DNA from: Paenibacillus sp. J31TS4 | GTDB lineage: Bacteria > Bacillota > Bacilli > Paenibacillales > NBRC-103111 | Direction of reading: 5' to 3' | Assembly: GCF_018403265.1 (NCBI RefSeq) | Contig: NZ_BOSI01000004.1 | Location: 1 to 64,000, forward strand | DNA length: 64,000 nt | Part shown: positions 52,508-61,364 of the stretch, in pieces | How positions within the stretch are numbered: the first letter of the stretch is position 1 | Layout of the letters: each line of letters starts with the position of its first letter | Position numbers and translations under genes: made by a program | Notes under the pieces: generated by a model | Database searches by the model: none | Told to the model about the DNA's origin: nothing | The model's input: only the letters and a program-made list of their open reading frames with translations

Positions 52508-54658
52508 ATGGTAAAGCTTGTTGTTCGTCCCGCATCCTCTTCTCCGGATGCATCTCCCCCACCCGCCCCTCCCAAGCCGCCCGGACGTCCCCGCAGATGG
52601 GGCTGGCGGATTGCGGCAGGGGTTTTCCTGTTCTTGGCATTTGGCAGCGGAATCAGCGCGCTGGCCATTTCGCGGATGGACATCTCCCGCCTGGAAGCGC
52701 CCGCCCCCAAGTCTACCATGCTGTACGACCTGAACGGCCAGGAGGCCTCTCTGCTTTCCTCAGCCAAGATCGAGCCGGCGCCGCTTGCCGAGATGCCGGA
52801 TTACCTCCTGAATGCCGTCGTCGCCACCGAGGACCGGCGGTTTTATGAGCATTCCGGTGTCGATCTCGTGTCGATCGGGCGCGCGCTCGTGCGGGACATC
52901 CGCTCGCAGCGGTTCGTCGAAGGCGGCAGCACCATTACCCAGCAGCTCGCCAAGAACCTGTTTTTGCCGACCGACAAAAAGCTGTCCCGCAAGCTCAAGG
53001 AGGCGGCCTATGCGATCAAGATCGATCTCAGCTACGACAAGTCCCATATTCTCGAGCTGTATCTGAACAACATCTATTACGGGGAAGGCCGCTGGGGGAT
53101 TAAGGCGGCGGCACGGGAATATTTCAACAAAGAGGTCAAGGACCTCACGCTGGAGGAGGCGGCGCTGCTCGCCGGCCTGCCGAAGGCGCCCAGTGCCTAC
53201 TCGCCCCGAAAAAACATGGAAAAAGCGTTGGAGCGCCGCAATCTCGTCCTGTCTCTCATGCGCGACCAGCAGTACATCTCGGAGCAGCAGTACGCCGCCG
53301 CCGCGGCCAAGCCGATCGTCCTGCAGGAGGGCAAGGTGAACGAGCTGAAGGACCGGTATCCTTCCTATGTCGATTACGTGGTGCGTGAGGCCGAGTCGCG
53401 TTATGGCATCACGGAGGACCAGCTGATGACCGGCGGTCTCCAAATTTACACCCAACTCGATCCGAAGGTGCAGCAGGCGGCCGAGGAAGTCTATCGGACC
53501 GACAGCCTTTTCCCTCCCAGCAAGCCCGATCAGCTGATCCAGAGCGGGGCAGCAATCGTCGACCCGGCGACGGGAGGCATCCGCGGGCTCGTCGGCAGCA
53601 GAGGCGATACGGTGTACCGGGGCTTCAACTTCGCCACGCAGCTTCGGCGGCAGCCCGGCTCCTCCTTTAAGCCGCTAGCGGTCTACGGGCCGGCTCTAGA
53701 AAAAGGTTATACCGCCTCCTCGGTGCTGTACGACGGCCCGCTCAACCTAAACGGCTACCAGCCGAGAGACTGGGACAACCAGACGCGCGGCCAGGTATCG
53801 CTCGAGGAGGCGGTGCGCAGCTCTTGGAACATCCCAGCCGTCTGGCTGCTTAACGAGATCGGCATCGATGCGGGAATCGGCTATGCCAAGCGGGCCGGCA
53901 TTCCGCTGACGGAGAAGGACCGGGTGCTCAGCCTCGCGCTCGGCGGGCTGTCGGAGGGCGTCTCCCCGCTTCAAATGGCCTCCGCGTTCAGCGCCTTCCC
54001 GAATCTCGGTGCCCGCAAGGAGGCGCATGCCATCGTCAAGATCGTCACCTCCGACGGCCAACTGCTCGCCCAGGCGAGCGGTGAGATGACGAAGGTGACG
54101 GAACCGGTCCATGCCGCGGCCATGACCGAGCTGCTGCAGAACGCCGTCCGTTACGGAACCGGAAGCAATGCCGCCATGGACCGGCCGGTGGCGGGCAAAA
54201 CCGGCACGACGCAGCTGCCGGATCTCCCGGAATTCAGCGGCATTGAAGGCAACGTCTCCAAAGACGCCTGGTTTGTCGGCTATACGCCTGAGCTCGCTGC
54301 CGCCGTCTGGATCGGCTACGAGCACACCGACCGGGACCATTACCTGACGACCTCCGGCTCCGCCATTCCCGCGGCGCTGTTCCGCGAGATCATGACGCGG
54401 GCGCTGGCCGGCGTCCCAGTTAAGCCCTTCCCCGCAGCACCTGGCGGGCAGGCCGTTGGCGCTCCCGGCGAATCCGGCAAGGCGAACGGCAAGGACTCCG
54501 GCAAGCGGGACAAGGACGACGAGAAGGAACAAAAAGAAAATGCCAAGGAGCAAGAAAAGGAGCTCAAAGAGAAGCAAAAAGAGGAAGAGAAGCAGCGGAA
54601 GGAGCAAGAAAAGCAGCAAAAGGAGCAGAACCGTGGCAAAAAGGACCGCGACGAATAA
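52508..54658 (+). CDS. Class A penicillin-binding protein (PBP1A family), second copy
   Basis: 716 aa. A Pro-rich cytoplasmic start, one membrane segment (WGWRIAAGVFLFLAFGSGISALAI), GT51 (ATEDRRFYEHSGVD, GGSTITQQLAKNLF) and a transpeptidase with GSSFKP, SSWN and KTGTT. The last 60 residues are an extreme Lys/Glu/Gln run predicted to be an extracellular charged tail or helix. ATG at 52508 after AAGGAG. Paralogue of the protein at 18375. Confidence 0.93.
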   Translation: MVKLVVRPASSSPDASPPPAPPKPPGRPRRWGWRIAAGVFLFLAFGSGISALAISRMDISRLEAPAPKSTMLYDLNGQEASLLSSAKIEPAPLAEMPDYLLNAVVATEDRRFYEHSGVDLVSIGRALVRDIRSQRFVEGGSTITQQLAKNLFLPTDKKLSRKLKEAAYAIKIDLSYDKSHILELYLNNIYYGEGRWGIKAAAREYFNKEVKDLTLEEAALLAGLPKAPSAYSPRKNMEKALERRNLVLSLMRDQQYISEQQYAAAAAKPIVLQEGKVNELKDRYPSYVDYVVREAESRYGITEDQLMTGGLQIYTQLDPKVQQAAEEVYRTDSLFPPSKPDQLIQSGAAIVDPATGGIRGLVGSRGDTVYRGFNFATQLRRQPGSSFKPLAVYGPALEKGYTASSVLYDGPLNLNGYQPRDWDNQTRGQVSLEEAVRSSWNIPAVWLLNEIGIDAGIGYAKRAGIPLTEKDRVLSLALGGLSEGVSPLQMASAFSAFPNLGARKEAHAIVKIVTSDGQLLAQASGEMTKVTEPVHAAAMTELLQNAVRYGTGSNAAMDRPVAGKTGTTQLPDLPEFSGIEGNVSKDAWFVGYTPELAAAVWIGYEHTDRDHYLTTSGSAIPAALFREIMTRALAGVPVKPFPAAPGGQAVGAPGESGKANGKDSGKRDKDDEKEQKENAKEQEKELKEKQKEEEKQRKEQEKQQKEQNRGKKDRDE

Positions 54659-54731
54659 GACAACGACTGAGGCGCGGCTTTCCACTGGCTTCGCCCGCAC
54701 GCCGCTTGCTTCCCCTCCCCTGGATTTTTCG

Positions 54732-54765
54732 AAAGAGCAGCCCTCTCAGGGAGGGCTGCTCTTTC
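54732..54765 (+). terminator. Terminator after the second PBP gene
   Basis: AAAGAGCAGCCCTC-TCAG-GGAGGGCTGCTCTTTCCTTTC hairpin. Confidence 0.85.
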
Positions 54766-54782
54766 CTTTCTCGGTCCAGCTT

Positions 54783-54809
54783 GTTTCACCGGACGGCGCC
54801 GGCGGGTAA
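54783..54809 (+). promoter_or_regulatory. Sigma-B-like promoter before the DUF1328 gene
   Basis: GTTTCA (54783-54788), 15-nt spacer, GGGTAA (54804-54809), resembling the sigma-B pattern GTTTAA-N13/15-GGGTAT. The spacer is GC-rich. Whether this organism has sigma-B is not known from the window. Confidence 0.35.
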
Positions 54810-54918
54810 AGAAAGGCATGGCAGCATTACCCTATAGGGAAAGAAGAAAAGAAGGAACCTCTCACCATGTATGGAAGAGGGACCCGCGTTTCAAACTACA
54901 CCTAAAGGAGGGGTTATT

Positions 54919-55089
54919 ATGCTGAAGTATGCGATGCTGTTCTTGGTACTGGCGATTGTTGCCGGAATCTTCGGATTCATGGGACTTGTCAGTGCCTTCG
55001 CCGGAATCGCCAAAGTTCTGTTCGTCCTGTTCCTGATCTTGTTCGTAGCCTCGTTCTTCTTCGGAAGAAAGAGTACCGGCGTCAGGTAA
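54919..55089 (+). CDS. DUF1328 small membrane protein
   Basis: 56 aa: two hydrophobic helices ([45 protein letters not shown]). DUF1328 (YtjA type), widespread, unknown role, often in stress regulons. ATG at 54919 after an excellent AAAGGAGGGG; a frame from 54871 is longer but has no site. Confidence 0.85.
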   Translation: MLKYAMLFLVLAIVAGIFGFMGLVSAFAGIAKVLFVLFLILFVASFFFGRKSTGVR

Positions 55090-55111
55090 CGCACCATAGC
55101 TGCGCCAGCCG

Positions 55112-55177
55112 TCATGCGGCCTGCGTTCTTGCCGGTATCGAGCCGGCCGGACCGTACGCCGCATGACGCTTTTTTGT
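55112..55177 (+). terminator. Long-stem terminator after DUF1328
   Basis: CGTCATGCGGC near 55112 pairs with GCCGCATGACG ending near 55170, with a structured 40-nt loop, followed by CTTTTTTG. Confidence 0.65.
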
Positions 55178-55255
55178 CTCGGGACCTACTCTAAGATGCC
55201 GGAACGCCGGATAGCCAATGCCCGAACGGTCAAAACTGGAAAGGGAGGAATCGCC

Positions 55256-55790
55256 ATGCCTTGGAACAAAAACGATTACCCCGATTCGGAAGAACCTGTC
55301 CCCTCGTGTGCGGGACAAAGCGATCGACATTGCCAACGCACTCCTGAAGGACGACTACGAAGAAGGACGTGCCATCGCCATCGGCATCTCGCAAGCCGAG
55401 AAATGGGACGAGGACCATCCCGCAGGCGGCAGCCGGGATCGGGAGGACAGCCGGTCCGACAAGGAGTCCGAGAGCCACGGACAGCATAGCCGAGGGGACC
55501 AAAACGGCGGCAGCTCCGAGGCGTCCAGCCGCGGAGACGACGACCACCGCGGGCGCAACGGCCGGACGCCTCCAGGCCACGGGCCGGACGACGCGCCCAA
55601 TTACCACGTCGTGCCGAAGGACGGCGAATGGAACGTGAAGGAAGAGAAGCGGGACAAGCCCGCCGCGTCCGCCGACTCGAAGCGGGAAGCGGTCCGGGAA
55701 GCGAAGGAGCTTGCAGAGGATGCCGGCAGCCGGGTCTACGTCCATAATGAACACGGCCGGATCGAGAAGACGATCAAGCCGGACGATTGA
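55256..55790 (+). pseudogene. ydaT: YdaT-like DUF2188 gene with an apparent frameshift near the start
   Basis: ATG 55256 (7 nt after GGGAGG) encodes MPWNKNDYPDS, the YdaT N-terminus, then leaves frame. The continuation KNLSPRVRDKAIDIANALLKDDYEEGRAIAIG is in another frame starting at 55290. B. subtilis YdaT reads MPW.KDDYPDSLKNL, so two bases of the Leu codon appear lost. The downstream frame is intact to 55790 with a hydrophilic insert (about 75 residues) and a C-terminal DUF2188 domain. It could also be read from ATG 55218, giving an altered N-terminus. It may be a real mutation or a sequence error. Confidence 0.75.
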
Positions 55791-55869
55791 TTCCTTTATG
55801 CCCGCCTCCCATCACCCGTTTCGCCATGCACTCTCCCATTCCCATCCTACAATCTGAAAGGAGCCAGTC

Positions 55870-56742
55870 ATGATGAGTCAACAATCGGGAAAACAGCAAA
55901 CCATGCCCCCTCAGCACCAGAACCAACAGCCGGGAATCGAGAAAGAGATGACCCCCCGCCCCAAAGCAGTTGACCGAGCATACAAGGGCAGCGGCAAGCT
56001 GGAAGGCAAAGTCGCGCTCATTACGGGCGGCGACAGCGGCATCGGCCGAGCGGCCGCGGTCTGTTATGCGAAGGAAGGCGCCGACGTCTCCATCGTTTAC
56101 CTGACGGAGAACGAGGATGCCAAGGAGACGAAGCGGTTGATCGAGGCGGAGGGACGCAAATGTCTGCTGATCGCCGGCGATATCGGCGATGAGTCGTTCT
56201 GCCGGGATGCCGTCGAGCAGACCGTGCGCGAGCTCGGCAAGCTGGACATTCTCGTGAACAATGCGGGTGAGCAGCATCCGCAAAAGACGATCGAGGATAT
56301 TACCCAGCAGCAGCTGGAGAAGACCTTCCGGACGAACATTTTCAGCATGTTCTATCTGACTAAGGCGGCGATGCCGCACTTGAAGGAAGGCTCGGCCATT
56401 ATCAACACGGCCTCCATCACGGCCTACAAAGGCAGCCCGGAGCTGCTCGACTATTCCGCCACCAAGGGAGCGATTGTTTCCTTCACCCGCTCGCTGTCCG
56501 CGAGCCTGGTGGACAAGGGGATTCGCGTCAACGGCGTCGCGCCCGGCCCGATCTGGACACCGCTTATTCCGTCGACCTTCGACGAGCAGAAGGTCGCCAC
56601 CTTCGGCTCGGACGTGCCGATGAAGCGGCCGGGTCAGCCGGAGGAGCTCGGACCGGCCTACGTCTACCTCGTCTCCGACGATTCGTCGTACATGACCGGC
56701 CAGATGCTCCATGTTAACGGCGGTACGGTCGTCAACGGCTAA
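55870..56742 (+). CDS. SDR family oxidoreductase, general stress protein 39-like
   Basis: 290 aa. A 40-residue polar Gln/Pro-rich N-terminus precedes a classical SDR: TGGDSGIGRAAA (cofactor), NNAGEQHPQ, catalytic Ser and YSATK (Tyr-x3-Lys), then the PG motif VAPGPIWTPLIPSTF. The GEQHP and TFRTNIFSMFYL motifs match the YdaD/YhdF (GSP39) group. Reduces some carbonyl; substrate unknown. ATG at 55870 (or 55873) after GAAAGGAG. Confidence 0.9.
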   Translation: MMSQQSGKQQTMPPQHQNQQPGIEKEMTPRPKAVDRAYKGSGKLEGKVALITGGDSGIGRAAAVCYAKEGADVSIVYLTENEDAKETKRLIEAEGRKCLLIAGDIGDESFCRDAVEQTVRELGKLDILVNNAGEQHPQKTIEDITQQQLEKTFRTNIFSMFYLTKAAMPHLKEGSAIINTASITAYKGSPELLDYSATKGAIVSFTRSLSASLVDKGIRVNGVAPGPIWTPLIPSTFDEQKVATFGSDVPMKRPGQPEELGPAYVYLVSDDSSYMTGQMLHVNGGTVVNG

Positions 56743-56842
56743 AGAAGCGAGCATAACCGTGGGGAAACCGGTGGCCGACAAGCGGTTAGCCCTCATTCGC
56801 CGAGAAGCCGGCGGCTGCGCCGCTTCCCATATGCCGTAAATC

Positions 56843-56870
56843 AAAAAGCCCCGCTGCTCAGCGGGGCTTT
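56843..56870. terminator. Bidirectional terminator
   Basis: AAAAAGCCCCGCTG-CT-CAGCGGGGCTTT between the SDR gene (plus) and the GNAT gene (minus). Confidence 0.9.
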
Positions 56871-56998
56871 GCCTTGCGCTCTATCTCTCGGGGACGGGCG
56901 TCGTACGGCCACGCCCGTCCCAGTCAGGCCGGTGTTCGGCGGGAATCGAACGCGTTCGCTAGAGACCGCTCGCCGGCTCCTCCAGTAGACTCGTTAAC

Positions 56999-58150
56999 CT
57001 AAACGTAATTCAAGCCGCGGTCGTACGGCAACGGAGCCGGGAACAGCACCGCCAGGTCGCTCTTCAGCTCCGCATCCAGCGTTTCCGGCAGTTCGGGATT
57101 CGGGTCGAACAGAAGTGTGATCAGCTTCTCCTCGTTCAGCACCGCTTCCCGTCCGTTCAGCGACAGCTTCCATCCGCCGTCCGCCGACTGAATCGCCAGC
57201 GACGCCTGGAGGTGCTCGTTCTTCTGCCGCAGCCACGGCGCCAGCTCCTCGAGCAGCCGGGCCGGGTTGATCAGCTTGATCGTATGCGTCCGGTTCTCCG
57301 GATTCGCCTCCGCGGCGATCGCCTGCAGCTGCTGTGCCAGCTGCTCTTCGAACCACGGAGCCGGTGCAATAAGCCGATCCAGCTCATAACGGGACAGCGC
57401 GTCCGTGAGCAGCGCGGTTACCGCCGCCGCATCGCCCGCCCACTCGATGAGCAGCGGAGCGCGCTTGCCCTTCACCTGCGGGTACGGGACACCGATAACA
57501 GCGAAGGCGACGGCCTCGCCTTCACGCTCCGCGAGAAGCACCTTGTGGCTCAGCTTGATGCAGCTGCAGATCGCCTCCGCCTTGATCAGCTGGGCAAGGT
57601 CCCAGAGGCTCTGCTCAAAGCGCACCGCGCGCGACTCCGCGAGACGATGGATGCGGAACCAATCCGCATCGTCCGCCTCCCTGACTTGGCAGCCCGCCCC
57701 TCCCCCGCTCTGGCGGAACTTCTCTGCCGAGCTGTCGTCCAGCAGATACTGCTGGATGACGCCGAACGGATGGCAGTTCGACGTCCGGTACAGGCCGCGT
57801 CCGCCCGAGATGAGCAGAACGGATGCCTCCGCCCGCTCCGCGAATGCGAATATGTCCTGCAGCATCTGGCTCGCGATCCCTTTGCCGCGCGCATCCGGAT
57901 GGGTACAGACCGAACCTAGCGAGTAAGCGCCGATGCTTGCGGGGCCTACCCGGAGAACGGAAGGGACGAGTCCCATAAAGCTGACCAGCCGGTCCTCCTC
58001 AAACGCTCCGTACGATTGGCCGAGCTCCGGCGAGAATACGAACGGGAAGCCCCTACCCATCGATACTTGCTCCGCGTCGCGGAATATCTGGTCGGAAAGA
58101 GCGATTGCCGCCTCAAAGTCTCCGGCCTGCAGCCTGCGTATTGTAGCCAT
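56999..58150 (-). CDS. GNAT acetyltransferase with C-terminal domain (Eis-like length)
   Basis: 383 aa. The N-terminal GNAT domain shows LGSVCTHPDARGKGIASQMLQDIFAFAE (motif A). A second GNAT-like half (about 160-280) and a C-terminal SCP2-like domain (about 290-383, LEELAPWLRQKNEHLQASLAIQSADGGWKLSLNG) follow, the layout of Eis-type enhanced survival proteins. Acceptor unknown. It starts immediately after the stop of the upstream endonuclease/phosphatase gene (TAGATG), an operon. Confidence 0.8.
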   Translation of the reverse strand: MATIRRLQAGDFEAAIALSDQIFRDAEQVSMGRGFPFVFSPELGQSYGAFEEDRLVSFMGLVPSVLRVGPASIGAYSLGSVCTHPDARGKGIASQMLQDIFAFAERAEASVLLISGGRGLYRTSNCHPFGVIQQYLLDDSSAEKFRQSGGGAGCQVREADDADWFRIHRLAESRAVRFEQSLWDLAQLIKAEAICSCIKLSHKVLLAEREGEAVAFAVIGVPYPQVKGKRAPLLIEWAGDAAAVTALLTDALSRYELDRLIAPAPWFEEQLAQQLQAIAAEANPENRTHTIKLINPARLLEELAPWLRQKNEHLQASLAIQSADGGWKLSLNGREAVLNEEKLITLLFDPNPELPETLDAELKSDLAVLFPAPLPYDRGLNYV

Positions 58151-59005
58151 CTAATAGTCCTCCCGGTTCCTACCGGCTGCCGGCCTTGCCGACTCCGGAT
58201 AATGATAGACTGCCGTAATGGCGTAATGATCGGAGACGACGGGCTCGATCCGTTCGGCCTCCAGCAGCTCGAGGGAAGGCGACGAGAAGAGAAAATCGAT
58301 CCGCTTGGTCGGGCGGTAGTAGGCCGCCCTCTCTTCTCCACGCGCCTGCTCGAACCGGTCATCTTTGCTGGGCTCCACCAGCGTCGGCACGTCTTCAAGT
58401 CCCATCGCGCCGAAAGCGTCAGTGAGCCGTTCCCGCAGCCGGCCGATCTCGGGAGTGTCCGGCGTCGCATTGAAATCGCCGGCGACGATCACCGGCTCCG
58501 CGCAGCCCTCCAGCTTCTCCAGCAGCTCGCTCGCCTGGATCTGCCGCTCCTCCGTCCCGAGGCCGAAATGGGTATTGTAGAACACCAGCGGCGCGCCGTC
58601 GACATCGATTCGGGTCTCGAGCAAGCCTCTCTTCTCAGGATGTACGCCCGCTTCCCGAAGCTGCGACAGCGCGTAATTCGTCTGCCTCACGATCGGGTAC
58701 CGGCTCAGCACGAGCGTACCGTATTCACGCAGCGGCTGCCCCTCCTCCGGCGCAGCCAGCTGCAGATTCGCCCCGTAAGCGTAATGCATGCCCAGCAGTT
58801 CTGCCAGCTCGGCTCCCTGGTCGGCCCAGGCGCTCCGCTCGCCGTAATGCCGGTCGACCTCCTGCAGGCCGATCACATCGGCTCCCGACTCGCGGATCAC
58901 CCTGGCGACGCGGGCCAGATCCAGCTTGCGGTCAATGCCCTCCCCATGCAATATATTGAAAGACATCGCTTTCAGCCGAATCGGTTTTGTTTCGCTCCCC
59001 ATCAT
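58151..59005 (-). CDS. Endonuclease/exonuclease/phosphatase family protein
   Basis: 284 aa. EEP fold motifs: MSFNILHGEG, VIGLQEVDRHYG (catalytic Glu), YNTHFGLG, IVAGDFNATPDT, RIDFLFSS and VSDHYAIT (catalytic His). No signal peptide, so cytosolic. Closer to the metal-dependent hydrolase subgroup than to exonuclease III. Function unknown. ATG at 59005 or the next codon. Directly upstream of the GNAT gene. Confidence 0.87.
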   Translation of the reverse strand: MMGSETKPIRLKAMSFNILHGEGIDRKLDLARVARVIRESGADVIGLQEVDRHYGERSAWADQGAELAELLGMHYAYGANLQLAAPEEGQPLREYGTLVLSRYPIVRQTNYALSQLREAGVHPEKRGLLETRIDVDGAPLVFYNTHFGLGTEERQIQASELLEKLEGCAEPVIVAGDFNATPDTPEIGRLRERLTDAFGAMGLEDVPTLVEPSKDDRFEQARGEERAAYYRPTKRIDFLFSSPSLELLEAERIEPVVSDHYAITAVYHYPESARPAAGRNREDY

Positions 59006-59092
59006 GGACCTCCTTGTTTCTTGCCCCTCTGAAGTCCACTCATCTGCCGGTCGGTCTGGGGGATTGCTCGGCGGCCGCCCGGCCGCCCGGTG

Positions 59093-59632
59093 TTACCAAA
59101 ATTCCGGATCGCCGATCGAGACGTAGTCGGCTCCGTTCTTGACCGCGGTCAAGATTTCCTCCCGGTTGCGGATCAGCCCCCCTACAATGAGAGGCTGGCG
59201 GATTCGCTTCTTCATGTCACGAATCACTCTAGGCATCAGGCCCGGCATCAGCTCCACCTTGTCAGGTTTGCTCGAATTGATCATCTTCACGGCTGTCTCA
59301 AAGGCAGCCGTATCGATAGCGAACACTCGCTGAATGGTCTTAAGTCCCGCCAGCTTGGCTGCGGAAATGGCACTCGTCTTGGTCGAGACGAGTCCGTCGG
59401 CGTTGAAGACGTCGGCCAGATACTGAACGGCCGCCGCATCTCTGCCGATCCCATCCACCATCTCGATATGGACATAAACGGTCTTGCCGGCCCGATGCAA
59501 TTCCTCCACAATGTTCTGCAGGCAAAGAACGTCGCCTGCCATCAGGATAACATCCTTGATGCGGCAAGCCTTTACCAACTCCAATTGATCTACTTTTGTC
59601 ATGGATGCAATGATCGGCAGGTTGCTCATCAA
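59093..59632 (-). CDS. glpP: Glycerol-3-phosphate responsive antiterminator, copy 1
   Basis: 179 aa. GlpP binds glycerol-3-phosphate and glp leader mRNA to prevent termination. Conserved segments: LPIIASMTK, HIEMVDGIGRDAAAVQYL, DGLVSTKTSAI, AGLKTIQRVFAIDT, VELMPGLMPRVI and PLIVGGLIRNREEI. No glpF, glpK or glpD is in view. Start ATG 59632 or 59629. Preceded by a promoter and a cre-like site. Confidence 0.9.
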   Translation of the reverse strand: MMSNLPIIASMTKVDQLELVKACRIKDVILMAGDVLCLQNIVEELHRAGKTVYVHIEMVDGIGRDAAAVQYLADVFNADGLVSTKTSAISAAKLAGLKTIQRVFAIDTAAFETAVKMINSSKPDKVELMPGLMPRVIRDMKKRIRQPLIVGGLIRNREEILTAVKNGADYVSIGDPEFW

Positions 59633-59651
59633 CTGGACCCCTTGTTTCGGT

Positions 59652-59714
59652 TTTCAAGCGCTTTCACGATATGCTTGTTCTACTAGTGTATCGTGCTGGC
59701 AGGCGCGTGTTCAA
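59652..59714 (-). promoter_or_regulatory. glpP promoter with downstream cre-like site
   Basis: Minus strand TTGAAC (59709-59714), 18-nt spacer, TACACT (59685-59690). GTGAAAGCGCTTGAAA (59652-59667) lies about 10-25 nt past the predicted start and matches the CcpA cre consensus (WTGNAANCGNWWNCAW) at all but two positions. Confidence 0.55.
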
Positions 59715-59771
59715 GCTAATTTTTCTTTACATATAGTTAATGGAATGGCTTCCAAATTCTTCATAGCGAAT

Positions 59772-59809
59772 AAAAAGCAGCCTGTACCCGATTCGGGGGT
59801 ACAGGCTGC
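59772..59809 (-). terminator. Terminator after the HAD phosphatase
   Basis: Minus strand GCAGCCTGTACCC-CCGAAT-CGGGTACAGGCTGC followed by TTTTTATT. Confidence 0.9.
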
Positions 59810-59904
59810 ATCTTCATTCTACTGCGCAATTGGATCGGCGTCCGGCTGAATCCAGCGGCCAATTCACTCCCTGGCCCCGCTCTCCATCCTTAGCTGACGG
59901 ACCG

Positions 59905-60741
59905 CTAGCTCGCGGGCACTTCCTTGGAGGCCGTCGCGGCTTCCCGTCCTAGGCCAAAGCGCTCGATCGCCTCCACCACGCCTTCGCCGTAATGGGCGGA
60001 GCAGACGTAATCGGCCCGCTCCATCAAATCCGGATGGCTGTTGCCGACGGCTACGCCGATGCCCGCCAGCTCGATCATATCCAGATCGTTCATCTGGTTG
60101 CCGATCGCCATCACCTGCTCCGGCTTCAGCTCCAGATGGGCCATCAGCCGACGCAGCGCTTCCCCCTTGCTCTGCTCGCCCGGAACGATTTCCCAGAAGT
60201 CGTCCTCGGACTGGAAGGTCGCGTAGCTTTCCCGGAACAGCGGACTGTGGTCGCTCCATAACCGGCGGATGCCGGTCATCTCGCCGATGAACAGCAGCTT
60301 CTGAACGGACCACTGCGTCCACTCGTCCGATTCGGGATCGAGCAGCTCACAGGCGATTCTCTCCTTGTGCTCGAAACGGTCAAGGGCATCGGTCCGGCGC
60401 AGCGCCCGGATGCCGTCCTCCTGGAACAGCAGCACGGTAATGCCGAGACGGTCGGCCTCCTTCATGACGGCGGCCAGGTCGGCGACTTCGAGAGGAGTCG
60501 TCTCCCATACCCGGTCGGTATCGGCAATCACCGCCCCGTTGCATAGAATCTGGGGAACCTTCAGCTCCAGTTCGTCCACCACGCTCCGCACCGTCAAGCT
60601 TGGGCGGCCGGTGGCGATGGTGAAGAGCCCTCCTGCTTCGGTAAACCGCCGGACTGCTTCCTTCACAGATCCTGTCAATTGGTGGTCCGGCGACAGCAGC
60701 GTGCCGTCCACATCGCTTACGATTAAACGGATGTTGCTCAA
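59905..60741 (-). CDS. HAD superfamily phosphatase, Cof type
   Basis: 278 aa. Motif I VSDVDGTLL, motif II IATGRPS, Lys in motif III (EQSKGEALRRL) and motif IV GNQMNDLDM, with the large Cof C2 cap between. Hydrolyses a sugar phosphate or cofactor phosphate; substrate unknown, but its location between two GlpP genes suggests glycerol or sugar phosphate. Start TTG at 60741, seven bases after GGAGG. Confidence 0.9.
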   Translation of the reverse strand: MSNIRLIVSDVDGTLLSPDHQLTGSVKEAVRRFTEAGGLFTIATGRPSLTVRSVVDELELKVPQILCNGAVIADTDRVWETTPLEVADLAAVMKEADRLGITVLLFQEDGIRALRRTDALDRFEHKERIACELLDPESDEWTQWSVQKLLFIGEMTGIRRLWSDHSPLFRESYATFQSEDDFWEIVPGEQSKGEALRRLMAHLELKPEQVMAIGNQMNDLDMIELAGIGVAVGNSHPDLMERADYVCSAHYGEGVVEAIERFGLGREAATASKEVPAS

Positions 60742-60796
60742 GCTGATTCCTCCGCTCTCCTTGTCCTTTTGACCGCCTCTAGACTTCCGCGGTTCT

Positions 60797-61345
60797 TTAT
60801 CGGTGCCAAAACGATTCGCTGCCCACGGAGACGTAATCCGCCCCGTTGGCCAGCGCCTGATCAATCTCCTCGCGGGTGCGGATGAGACCGCCCACGATCA
60901 GCGGCTTCGACAGCTTGGCCTTGATCTCCCGGATGACGCGCGGCATGAGGGCCGGCATCATCTCGACCTCATCGGGATCGCTGGCGGCGATCATCTTGTC
61001 GGCCGTATCCAGTGCGCTGGAATCAATCGCGAACACGCGCTGGATCGTCTTAAGGTTGGCCTGTTTGGCTGCCGCGATGATGCTGCTCTTGGTTGAGATA
61101 ATGCCGTCCACCTTGAAGGCCTCGCTCAAGTACCTGACAGCTGAGGCGTCCCGGCCGAGGCCGCTGACCATCTCGCTGTGGATATAGGCGACTTTGCCCG
61201 CTTTGTGCAGCCGATCGATTGTTTCTTTTAGATGAAGAATGTTGCCGTACATCAGGTTAACCCGCCGAATATCGGAACGGATGACCTTGGCGATCTGCTC
61301 TTCCTTGGTGAGCGACGCGATAATCGGATACTCGTTGTCTGTCAT
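60797..61345 (-). CDS. glpP: Glycerol-3-phosphate responsive antiterminator, copy 2
   Basis: 182 aa paralogue of the protein at 59093. Same landmarks: YPIIASLTK, HSEMVSGLGRDASAVRYLSEAF, DGIISTKSSII, NLKTIQRVFAIDSSALDTADKMI, VEMMPALMPRVI, PLIVGGLIRTREEI. ATG at 61345 (GAGGCGG upstream). It lies 19 nt after the SGNH hydrolase gene and 55 nt before the HAD gene, so it is probably in the sugar permease operon, not separately promoted like copy 1. Confidence 0.9.
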   Translation of the reverse strand: MTDNEYPIIASLTKEEQIAKVIRSDIRRVNLMYGNILHLKETIDRLHKAGKVAYIHSEMVSGLGRDASAVRYLSEAFKVDGIISTKSSIIAAAKQANLKTIQRVFAIDSSALDTADKMIAASDPDEVEMMPALMPRVIREIKAKLSKPLIVGGLIRTREEIDQALANGADYVSVGSESFWHR

Positions 61346-61364
61346 GCTGAATCCGCCTCTCTGC

